Of a stretch of 42,237 nucleotides of DNA, positions 33,613 to 42,237 are shown in pieces (the stretch's first letter is position 1; every line of letters begins with the position of its first letter). The position numbers and the translations under genes are program-made. Location of the stretch: contig JAHLKF010000050.1 of NCBI GenBank assembly GCA_025558075.1, positions 1 to 42,237 of the forward strand. Reading direction: 5' to 3'. This DNA comes from Gaertneriomyces semiglobifer. Lineage: Eukaryota; Chytridiomycota; Chytridiomycetes; Spizellomycetales; Spizellomycetaceae. The notes under the pieces are model-generated. The model searched no databases. It was not told the DNA's origin and saw only the letters and a list, made by a program, of their open reading frames with translations.

Positions 33613-33912
33613 ATTTAGCACTAGAACGTCGTAGGGACTCTAGTATAGATGGTGGTAGAAAAGACATATTTTGACAATCATTGTCCAGGCCTCTTGAAAT
33701 TTATCATTGAAATAAGAGATGCGTCCATTTCCCCCGACATGGCAGGCACATTCAGTTTCCATGAATGTTCGTTCCCACGGTAACCATGTCTGTCGCTGAG
33801 TCATTGCCGTGGAAGTCATCAAAGCAAATTTGATTGAACCGCAAAAATAAAAGAACAACAAAGATAACATTTATCGTTCTATACAGAAGCATACAAGTTC
33901 TATCGGAACTTT
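33613..33912. other. Convergent 3' flanks, no gene seen
   Basis: 300 bp between the stops of the NmrA-like gene and family Y copy 1. Nothing supported. Confidence 0.4.
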
Positions 33913-34939
33913 CTAAGCGGTCTTCCAGTATTTGGCCGCAAACACAACGGACTCGTTTGCCTTCCCATCGTAGAACGCGCCGGTCTCTTCAATATATCCA
34001 TCTCTTAACCAAAACGCCCTGAACTCTAATCCTTTTCCAGCCTCGGGTAACCTCCGGACGTGGAAAATACAGTCATCGGGAAGCTCGAATATCTCATCAG
34101 AACCCTCAAAATCCATATCGAAGTGAATCTTCTCCTCAATGTCAACGGACAAGTCGAGCTGCATGGTAGCCTTAAAGCCTGTGAAAGAACCACCCACACG
34201 CTCCACAGCTTCGTAGGGCGTGAGCCTCCTCATCTGTAGTTGCTCGTCTGTCAGGTCTGCAGACCAGTAAGGGGACGGCCAACCACGAGTATCTTCCCGC
34301 ACCAGCATAATTTTCGAAACGAAGCCTTTGCCTTCAGTCTTGGTCTGGAAGGTGACGTACAGCGCAAGCTTCGTGTGTTTGCCTGGCATGACAATCTCGC
34401 CTCCAACGGGTTTACCGAAAGAGATGTTCGTGTGTAGGTAGGTCGCATTCCCGGTAGGAAAAAGCGTGGCGCGCAGGTGAGGGTCCTCGCAGTTCACAAC
34501 CATGCCGTAAGGACGCATGATTTCGTCCTTGCTGACATTGTAGTTGGCTGAAACGGTTCCGCGACCATCGGTGAACCAGAAGGTTTTGGTGTGGAAAATT
34601 GTGTCGGGGTGTTCTTTTTCGGTCCAGAACGAACGCTCAAACCGATACCTGTCCACCACTGTCACAGGAAGAAACATGAGGGATGTGCATTTGATTGCGC
34701 GCCAACTTGAATATTTTTTTCTTACCATCGCAGGTTTTGGGGTGATAAGTGACCCATTCGCCGATCCACTTTGAGCACTTTGTACCCCAGTTTTCCCACA
34801 GGCGATCCTGCCAAAACTGCTTATCCTCCTTATGCTGTGCGAGGTCAGAAGCTTTTTGAACTTTGTAATGGTCCAAAAAATGCTTGAGAGATTCCTCGTA
34901 AGTGGGTGGGGCGACTTCGTTGCGTTCTGGGACGGTCAT
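33913..34939 (-). CDS. Calycin/DUF3598-like protein, family Y copy 1
   Basis: Exons 34939-34726 and 34658-33913 with a 67-nt intron (GTAAGA...GTGACAG, phase 1); 319 residues. After a helical N-terminus (YEESLKHFLDHYKVQKASDL) comes FWQDRLWENWGTKCSKWIGEW, the first strands of a beta-barrel. Then come FERSFWTEKE, TLFPTGNATYLHTNISFGKP, VGGEIVMPGKH, REDTRGWPSPYWS and a second barrel-like half ending FWLRDGYIEETGAFYDGK. The pattern of alternating strands with W-G-x-W/R-E-D-x-x-G-x-P resembles the DUF3598 calycin superfamily; this is a resemblance only. It has no signal peptide. It is head to head with copy 2. Lipocalin-like folds can bind hydrophobic ligands or catalyse cyclisation, but no catalytic residue can be named. 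Confidence 0.82.
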
Positions 34940-35396
34940 TGTTCAGAGTGAGTGTGCAACTGTAGCTCTGATGCTGGCGTGGGGGGAATCTTGGAATGAT
35001 CCGGCTTTTTGGCTTGTGAAGCCAATGGCAAGCATCAAGATGTACAGAATACAGCCATGCCTCCGGAAGAAATATCTTGGCTTCCCATTGTTCATTTTAC
35101 CTAATGGTCCATTGATCGGTTGATAACACTGTGCGTGGATCGTATCTACTCCGCTCGAAATTTTTTATTTTACACCGGAGCAAAGGAAGGTCGGAAGTTG
35201 ACGGTCGGAAGCTGCTGGCGGTCAGTCAGAAGCGAATGGCGGTCTCGAGTGCCGTCCGCACCAGCCAAGCGCCACCAGAGAATGCCGACCATTAGGTGGT
35301 TGCTCTTCTTGAGGGCAGGTGCCTTCCCCATCAACTCACACCCCCAAATTGTCTGCTTCCACCAATACCGTCCTGCTCTCGGTACCAGTCTAACTC
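34940..35396. promoter_or_regulatory. Divergent promoter between the two family Y paralogues
   Basis: 457 bp shared by two head-to-head paralogues. GGTCGGAAG occurs twice in direct orientation, near 35189 and 35203. GCCTCCG at 35059-35065 matches the motif in the other two divergent promoters. Confidence 0.45.
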
Positions 35397-36412
35397 ATGA
35401 CGATTTCTCAGGTCGACAACCACCAACAGGCCCTGTTGTCTGAGGTCCTCGCGCACTACAAAGTCACAACTGTCGAGGAACTCGAACAAAGGCGCGTCGA
35501 TCCCAACTCGGCGTCCTTTTGGCAGGATCGCCAGTGGGCAGCCTGGAAATATCAAACCAAGGCCTGGAAAGGACAGTGCACAGAATACGATCACCAAGGG
35601 AATATTACCGATGAATACAATGTTGAACGATCCTTCTGGATGGAGAGCTGCGAGAATGCCGATGTTGTGCACCACGCCAGAACCCATTGGCATACTCAGG
35701 CAGGAACCCTAAAGGACCAGTTTGCCCTTACCAAAGAACTCATTTTGAAGCCTTTTGGATGTGCCGTTGATCCAAAGAACCCAACGATGCGTGCGGTTAT
35801 GTTTCCGGGCGGGAACTGTTCTTTCTCAAACTTCAAAGTAGAATATGGCGCCCCCGTTGGTGGAAATTTGATCCTCGCCGAGAAGCATTGCAAGGTGGCA
35901 GTGACGGCCGTTTTTGCGACGAGCACTGGTATAGTTTCAAGCTTTGTGAGTGTGACCCTGGATACACACTCATATGTCTTTTCTCCTTAACGTTAGATGA
36001 AAATGAAAATGGATCTGTGGCCAAACTCAGCATCATTCGAGACGACACTCGCGGTTGGCCTTCTCCTTTTTGGAGCGACACCACCAAGACCCCGCTGACT
36101 TATGTAAAATCCGTACCTGTGGACGTCTTGCCATCGACCTCCTTGAGCGGTCTTGAGACGATTCTTCGCAGCGACCTTTCCATCAACGTAAAAGTCGACG
36201 CTTCCTTCGACTCCTCCTTTGATGGACCTGTCCTGATTCAGTTCGTAGACAACGTGTTTTTGCACATCTATCAGTTGCCTCAGGTTGGACAAGGTTTGAA
36301 GTACCGAGTACTGTGGATCCGTGATGGCGGCAGTCGGGTGGAGCAACTGATGGTAGAGTATGATGTTGTCAGTAGATTGCAGACCCTTACGTCCGGCAGC
36401 TACACAGTCTAG
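35397..36412 (+). CDS. Calycin/DUF3598-like protein, family Y copy 2
   Basis: Exons 35397-35928 and 35997-36412 with a 68-nt intron (GTATAG...ACGTTAG, phase 1); 315 residues. It aligns with copy 1 over its whole length: VLAHYKVTTVEELEQ, FWQDRQWAAWKYQTKAWKG, NVERSFWMES, RAVMFPGGNCSFSNFKVEYG, VGGNLILAEKH, RDDTRGWPSPFWS and YRVLWIRDGG. The intron position differs: copy 1 is split after the first strands, copy 2 about 110 residues later, so intron gain, loss or an old duplication is implied. No signal peptide. It is convergent with family X copy 2. Confidence 0.82.
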
Positions 36413-36565
36413 CACTATATCGTAGGGCAATATATAACGCAGATGTTCCAGCAATGCGTAAAACCGAAGCAGGGTGTGGGCAGTAGCTCCACAGTAATTC
36501 GACGGTTGAAACCGGGCGCTATACGTGTTTGATGCGTTTATTAAGAGCCAGTCCTATGTGCGGAT

Positions 36566-37172
36566 CTACACCTTCAACCAATCCGTGCTCACGCCTTCAC
36601 TACCAATAGCTTGAACTAGAGCCTCCTTAAAAGTATCTGTGGAATCTTCATTGTCATACACTTCCTTGAGGGCTTTTTTAACTTCAGGCGTCAGGTCCTT
36701 GCGCCCTTCCTGTGTGCTGAGGTATACCGCGAGCATCATGATACGTCCGTGGCTGCCATTACGGATCCACTCGAGCGGAAGGAAAAATCTGAACAGTCCT
36801 GTAAAGGCATAGAAAGTGTAATCGTATCAAGGCGATGTCGCAGGCAGTTGATCAATGGGCTTTCGAATGACATACGGGAAACAATCAGACTGGGCATGAA
36901 CTCTTGTAAGTCCGTCAGAATCTTCTGAATCTGTTCGTCTTGGCTGGGCGTTCCTTTTTGTTCAAGCTCGTTGAATTGCCAGCAGTTCATCATCGCGCAG
37001 AGGAACGTTCCTTTGCGGAGGCTACTCAAGTTGGGCACCGAACAAGGATGATCAGATTAGCGTCATCACATATGAGATATAGAAAAAATTGCGCCTTTGA
37101 AAATACGTGCTTTACGCCTTGTATGGGCACGACACCGACGCCGTCCTTTGTGATTTCTTCAAGCTTGACCAT
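36566..37172 (-). CDS. Orphan family X, copy 2 (146 residues)
   Basis: Exons 37172-37111, 37021-36876 and 36798-36566. Intron 1 (37110-37022, 89 nt) begins GCACGT where copy 1 has GTACGT, so it is a GC-AG intron; only this donor keeps the frame (phase 2). Intron 2 is 77 nt, GTATGT...TTTACAG, phase 1. The protein starts MVKLEEITKDGVGVVP, then LRKGTFLCAMMNCWQFNEL, DEQIQKILTDLQEFMPSL, LPLEWIRNGSHGRIMMLA and VYLSTQEGRKDLTPEVKKAL, and ends STDWLKV. It is a clear paralogue of copy 1. If the GC donor is not used efficiently the gene would be impaired. It is divergent from the P450 gene. Confidence 0.78.
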
Positions 37173-37757
37173 TTTGTTGTGTGTATCTGCTCGCGTTCTA
37201 CTTCGAAATAACAATGATAGTTAAATGCAGAACCCGGAACTACAGGAAATAGAACAATTTATATCGTGTTGGTTGGAGAAGTGCTCACGGAGCAGTACCG
37301 CTTGAACCTGATCAATGTTTGCAAGCCCTCAACTTCCAGCCGCATCTACCAGGTGTAGATGAAGCTGGTGGCTTATCTTCCCGCCATCTATTAAAAAACA
37401 TCGGAGCCTGCACTTTTGTCGTGGACAGGTACGCATTACACAGAGCAGTAGATGTACTCAGCCGAAAAGGCCGCAGCGCCGAAAAATCCGAAGTGCGCAA
37501 AAGTTCGTAATATCCCATGGAAAACCGATTAGAATTCTCACTGTACACTCCGCAGCCTCCGCTGCAAATATTTCTGCTGATTAGTTTTTTGAATGTCGCT
37601 CTCCGCCTGTTTCGCACTTCGAGAACCTGCATATAGGGGAGCGAGGTCCCGCCCGTGACCTGCAGGGCCCTCACATCTCGCATATAGGGCCGCCCTTTGG
37701 CCAAGTGCATCCTCGCCTCATTCTGCATACATTGCGGCCATTTTTTACGAAGTCCAG
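37173..37757. promoter_or_regulatory. Divergent promoter, family X copy 2 / P450
   Basis: 585 bp between divergent starts. GCAGCCTCCGC at 37553-37562 and ATCGGAGCCTG at 37400-37410 resemble the inverted CAGCCTCCGA/TCGGAGGCTG pair upstream of the NmrA-like gene. CATATAGGG occurs twice, near 37630 and 37680, on the plus strand; the copy nearer the ATG could serve as a TATA element. Confidence 0.45.
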
Positions 37758-39853
37758 ATGGACATCCCAATCACTCAAAACTTTGCTGTTGGGCTGGTCT
37801 CGGTGGGTTGCATCGCATTCATAGTTGGTTCTTTCCAAACGCCCCAAGGTGCCCTGTTCGCATCCAGAGCGATCAGCCTGGCCTTGCTGCTTGCAACGGG
37901 GAGCAAAATTGCGAAGCAGCTCTACCAGGTGGGTAACTGATCAACCTTTGCTTTGTAATTACAACCAATCCTCTCAAACGTAATTATGGCCTTTATGAAG
38001 TTCCATTTACGCCAGCAACATGCATGGAAAGACTCCAATGGAAAGCCTATTCAAGGGCCGGGTCCCAACTTGCCCAACAGTGATCGCTACACTCGAATGA
38101 GCCACGGCCGCGAACTGAGTGTACAATATCGATCCGCCTACGGACGCATATACCAAATTTGGGACGGCACACATCCAGAACTGTAAGTTTTGCGTTTTGG
38201 CTGCTCAATGTGGTAACTACAGTCAGTGAGTACTTTCTTACTTTTACCCCTCCTACACGCTAGAGTCCTGACCACTTCGGACGACGTGGCACTTTACTAC
38301 AAAGATGGTCGTGCGCATCTCAAGCAAGAAAGTCTTAATCTCAGCAACTTCTTCTTTGCGCTTCTTGGGGAATGTGTAGGGTTGATGCATGGCGAACAGT
38401 GGAAACGCACCAGGAAGGCCATTGACAAGCATTTCGGTCACGGTGCCATCCTTTTACAAGTACCCGGAGTTGTGAGAGATGTCAACCAGTGGGCAATGGA
38501 TCTGAATGCACATCCACTCGTGAAACCAGTGCAGGACACCGCCTCATTTGATGGTAGGACTTTCACCTCGCAGTGGCATCTAATCCTTAAAATGTTTCTA
38601 ACTGTGTAAGCATCGAAAGTACCATTGGAAGCCTTGAAATACCTCCCATTCTTCCTCATAGCTAAACTCCTCTACGGCAACACAATCAGTCAGACCGATC
38701 TTGACTGGCTCAAGGAAGTCAACGAAGATCACGAGAAGATCATGGCGGACTGTTTCGCCCGTAATATGCCCAGATACAAGTTTTTCAGGTTGCTCCCCGT
38801 GGAGGAAAACCGTCGACTGGACAAATTCAAGCGTGAATGGAAGGAATTCAATCTGCAGAAGGTTGAATGTGCGAAGAAGGTATGTGAGCAATCGTTTCAA
38901 GCGAACAATGCCTGCTTCACGTAGAGCGCTGATGACTTATGCTTTCCTTCATGGTGTAAGGCGAACGAAGCTACACCTGCTTCAGAGATGTACGATAAGG
39001 TTGTGGAAGGAACTCTAACCATGGACCAGGTATGTCTATTCCTGAGCCAGGGGACGCACTATCCTGTCCTAACCGCAGTGTTGTCACTTCCGGCCTCCTT
39101 CAAGTACCTAGAAACCCTCGATGAGATCCTCTTCACCAATATCGACGTTACATCTTCTGCGCTGGGATGGCAAATACTCTCCCTTGCCGAGTTTCCGGAA
39201 GCACAGCAAAAAGTCTATGACGAGGTCAAGGCATTGCTTTCCAACATTGATGGCAGAAACGTCGAGTCCCCAGAATTTGAGCACTATGTTTCGCGAACGG
39301 ATACCTACGTGCATGGGATGATGTTGGAGACTGCGCGTTTGTTCCCAGTCACTGGTGGGTCACTTAGCTTTGTGTTGTATAGGTTTTATTACGGCTAAAC
39401 GTTACGATATTCGCAGGATACACGCTGGCTGAAGTGCTCCCAAATGACTCTGTATTTCAAGGTCATCGTATTCCTGCCGGGGTCAGTAGCCTTCTTCACG
39501 TCTTCAAATGTTGCGATTGCTCATCACTTTCCTTGCAGACGAGCGTCGTAATTGATGCGTTCGCGGTAAACACAACCTCACCTTGTTGGGGCCGGGATGG
39601 CCTTTCCTATCGCCCGGAACGTTTCTTCGACCTTAAATCAGGTGAATACCGTTACGCACTGTGGCGTTATGGCCTCGGAGCAAGGAAGTGCCTTGGCCAA
39701 AATATGGCAGACAAGATTATTAAGGCTATGCTAGCGATTACGGCCTTGAATTACGAGGTTTCCAAACCGGAAAATTTCAAGTTGAACATGGCGGCCAATA
39801 CTTTCCTGCAGATGCCGCTTGCCGAGTTGCGTTTTGCACCTAGACAGACTTGA
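37758..39853 (+). CDS. Cytochrome P450 monooxygenase, eight exons
   Basis: Exons: 37758-37928, 38016-38182, 38264-38553, 38611-38879, 38961-39029, 39105-39354, 39417-39481, 39539-39853; 531 residues. Exon 2 could also begin at 38001 in the same frame. An N-terminal membrane anchor (FAVGLVSVGCIAFIVGSF) targets it to the ER. A GPGPNLP hinge follows, then the C-helix region ECVGLMHGEQWKRTRKAIDK, the I-helix DEILFTNIDVTSSALGW, the K-helix LETAR (E-x-x-R) and SYRPERFFD. The heme loop is YGLGARKCLG with axial Cys478 (Tyr replaces the usual Phe). The overall style, including the LGECVGLMHGEQWKR block, recalls P450s of fungal secondary-metabolite clusters of the gliotoxin GliC/GliF type, which is a loose resemblance. 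It probably oxidises the cluster's product. Confidence 0.92.
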
Positions 39854-40196
39854 AAGAGTTGTCCTTTCATGTGTGATTAGATGGACATCAAATATTAGTC
39901 GTTGAGGACTTGATTGGGAACATAATTGCAACGATTTCTTTGTTTTTTCCATTGGCTTTTTGTTACAAACACTTCCTATACACGAATCCAAGGTCTGGAA
40001 AAGCCTCCCTGGGTATGCCCGCCCGAATGCCACCGCCTTTTTTTTACTCAGATATGATCGATACTCCATGATTGCAGCAGGTGTGCACTTTCGGCAGACG
40101 CTCTCTCCTTCCGTTCGAATCATCAGACCTACTCTGGCTTAACAACTGCCCTCTACGGACAACGTCTCTCCCCTTTGTCAGCACTCAACTACCATC
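39854..40196. other. Intergenic region, GST promoter
   Basis: 343 bp between tandem plus-strand genes; T-rich stretches but no clear TATA box and no gene. Confidence 0.4.
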
Positions 40197-41045
40197 ATGA
40201 CAATTGCCGACAAACCTCTTTACTCCGTTTTCTACTGGAAAGTGCCAGCGCTCGCCGACTGCATCCGTCTGCTGCTGGAGTTGGGCGGGGCGACTTATGA
40301 GAACACGCACCCTACAGTAGGTGTTCACATCAGACAACTGCGTCCCTCTGCGTCACCCAACTCAGATATTCTATAAAGGATTGGCCCCAGGAGAAGGAGA
40401 CGACACCGTATGGCCACGTCCCCGTTCTCACCGAAACACGCTCCGATGGCACCAAGGTAAAGTCGCCATTCGTGTCATCCGGGCGAATGATGGATCTAAA
40501 GTCTCTCTCGCTCTCTCTGTCGCCGTCAAATCACAGTTCGTTCTCGCCGAATCTCACGCCATCGAACGATACTTGGCCAAAACGTTTCTTTACCACGGCT
40601 CCACCCCACACGAGACCGCCACCATCGAGCAACATCACGAATCATGGATTGAATGCCTCGACGCCATGCGAGTGGGAGTGTTCAAGCTACCCACAGACAA
40701 GCGGCCTGCGGCAATCAAGAAGTTCATGGAAGACTTTGTACCAAGGTTTTTGAAGCGCCACGAAAGGATGCTGGAGAAGAAATCGAAGGCTGGGTACTAT
40801 GTGTCGGATAAGGTTTGTTATTTTTGAATTGGGCGTGTGCTGCTGGCTGGCAAGCGCTTATATTTGGTTGGCAGTTGACCTTACCAGATCTCTACGCCTG
40901 GGTCATGACACAGTTCTTCCTCGACTTTTCTGATGGCAGCTTTGATTGGAGCGAGTATCCCAACATCAAAGCGGTGGTAGACCATGTCGCCGCTCACCCG
41001 CGGGTCAAAGATTACGTCGAAAACAGAAGGACGCAGTTTAACTGA
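40197..41045 (+). CDS. Glutathione S-transferase
   Basis: Exons 40197-40316, 40379-40456, 40537-40812, 40875-41045; all junctions phase 0; 214 residues. The N-terminus PLYSVFYWKVPALADCIRLL is a thioredoxin-fold GST start with the early Tyr. Exon 2 reads DWPQEKETTPYGHVPVL, the P-x-G-x-V-P-x-L motif with the cis-Pro. The helical C-domain includes LAESHAIERYLAK (the E-S-x-A-I-x-R-Y-L motif) and the late block DWSEYPNIKAVVDHVAAHPR. Intron 1 ends at TATAAAG, a weak acceptor chosen because the better CTCAG 13 bases earlier breaks the frame. A role in conjugating or protecting against a reactive cluster product is plausible. Confidence 0.85.
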
Positions 41046-41500
41046 AATGTTCACAGTTAGAATCAAACCTACAAGTGCACTCATTTTATCCTAGAGCTGC
41101 ACATATTATCAACCAACATTTCATTAATCCCTCTGTCCTCTCTGTCAGAACACCGCTCCTCGCCATCGTTGGCGTTCTTGCACCCATTTCTACTACTCAG
41201 CATTCTTCTCTTATGCTTTGGAGATTCGTTGATTCGCCAAGCCTGGAGCCTTTAGAGACTTTATTCCTTTATACAAGTATTCCTTTAGAAAGTGTATGAA
41301 TGGTTGTAGTACACATGAGTTTGACTAAATCGGTCTAAATTAAAGCCTTCCTGTGAGGGCAGCTTCTGGTCTTCTTCGTGGAGATTCTTGAAAGGAGTTG
41401 ACACTTGTAAGGAGTTGATCAAAAGAAAAAGAAACATTAGTGAAACGCATACACGAAAGCAGACTTGAGGCAATAGAAAGCCGCCGCTCGGGGAGGAACT
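41046..41500. other. Intergenic region, no gene seen
   Basis: The GST 3' flank and AT-rich sequence; no supported gene. Confidence 0.4.
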
Positions 41501-41795
41501 AGTTAGATAGATCTGTCACTGAGTGCGCTCAGACCCTCACAACCGGACTGGATAGGTGTGTCACTGTACGCGCTCAGACCCTCCAGCCGGACGAGGGAAA
41601 GATATCACTAAGTATACGTTCCCCAGCCACCACGAGTTCTTGTCCCCTCTGACCCAACGATGGAGATAGTTGGATAGATCTGTCACTGAGCGCGCTCAGA
41701 CCCTCACAACCAGACTGGATAGGTGTGTCACTGTACGCGCTCAGACCCTCCAGCCGGACGAGGGGAAGATATCACCAAGTATACGTTCCCCAGCC
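41501..41795 (+). repeat. Nested direct repeat, two 128-bp copies
   Basis: 41501-41628 and 41668-41795 are direct copies with only a handful of differences, spaced 167 bp apart. Each copy is itself a dimer of ~45-bp halves sharing TGTCACTG, GCGCTCAGACCCTC and CCGGAC. Conserved GCGCGCTC-type palindromic cores are present. The family is unknown; it may be a minisatellite or part of a short mobile element. Confidence 0.85.
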
Positions 41796-42237
41796 GCTGC
41801 GATCCCCATCGGTAGGTGGGCGGCGAGAAATCATAAGAAACTTACGAAGTCCAGCCGTGAATACGTGCGCGCAAGATGGAAAGCAGACCTCTTATACACG
41901 CGTCGAATTGAGTGAGCTGAATAACGTAACTGTGCCACAAACTGTATCATAGCAACAAAATATGTATCATTTATACACTGCAGTCCATACATTTTCCATT
42001 TATGAAATTTTATAAACATTTATTTATAGACAATTATTTTCAATAATAGGAATCAAAATGACCATAGATCACTCACATTAATGACCATTTATATAGATTG
42101 GCATCCAGATCCAGCAGGATCTCTGAACTGCGCTTGTGCCCGTAAATTTAAATATACGTAGTGGATTTAGACTTTCGCAAGTAATAAGTAGAAGTATATA
42201 GAAGCGCTAGTGTTAAGGTTAGAGTTATCTTAGTCAG
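41796..42237. other. AT-rich end of window, no gene seen
   Basis: From about 41990 the sequence is strongly AT-rich (ATTTATAGACAATTATTTTC and similar). No ORF, RNA gene or repeat that I can support. Confidence 0.4.

Noticed and set aside
40317..40378. Acceptor CTCAG at 40361-40365 for GST intron 1
   Set aside because: It is a better acceptor by consensus but shifts the frame away from DWPQEKETTPYGHVPVL; the TATAAAG acceptor keeps the GST fold intact.

Overview
The window is nuclear DNA of a fungus. The evidence is many short spliceosomal introns (mostly 55-130 nt, with CTAAC-like branch points), a eukaryotic tRNA-Pro(AGG), ABCG and DHA2 transporters, a KIN1/MARK-type kinase, a CDC25-type RasGEF, an RBM18 homologue, and two protein types that are common in fungi (a Ser/Thr-rich secreted protein and a tiny N-terminal MG..C.C protein). 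I cannot name the species; a basidiomycete or an early-diverging (chytrid-like) lineage fits. All exon boundaries were read by hand from splice signals and frame continuity.

Layout. 1-6.7 kb: the 3' end of an ABCG transporter with a decayed copy of its tail behind it, an OTU-like protein without the catalytic Cys, a stand-alone CaMKII-association-domain protein, a tandem-repeat array ending in tRNA-Pro, a spliced 54-residue micropeptide gene and RBM18. 6.8-14.2 kb (all minus): a 962-residue C2H2-like protein, a KIN1/MARK kinase with a GC-AG intron, and a 66-residue charged protein. 14.5-16 kb: a second, identical tRNA-Pro in opposite orientation with a longer copy of the same array, then a truncated ACBD6-like (acyl-CoA-binding plus ankyrin) gene. 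16-28 kb (minus): a secreted mucin-like protein, a 53-residue protein, an intronless 1354-residue RasGEF, a poorly resolved 2.2 kb stretch and an orphan multi-exon gene.

29-41 kb looks like a specialised-metabolism cluster: DHA2 efflux pump (+), orphan family X copy 1 (-), NmrA-like protein (+), calycin/DUF3598-like family Y copy 1 (-), family Y copy 2 (+), family X copy 2 (-), cytochrome P450 (+), glutathione S-transferase (+). Two unrelated families are each present twice, and six genes form three head-to-head pairs, which suggests shared control. No PKS, NRPS or terpene synthase is visible. The P450 and GST could tailor or detoxify a product, the MFS pump could export it and the NmrA-like protein could be a redox sensor or reductase; the roles of X and Y are unknown. 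The window ends in AT-rich DNA with a nested direct repeat.

The strongest leads are the X/Y cluster, the mirror-image tRNA-Pro repeat arrays, three spliced microprotein genes that ordinary ORF calling would miss, and two GC-AG introns.
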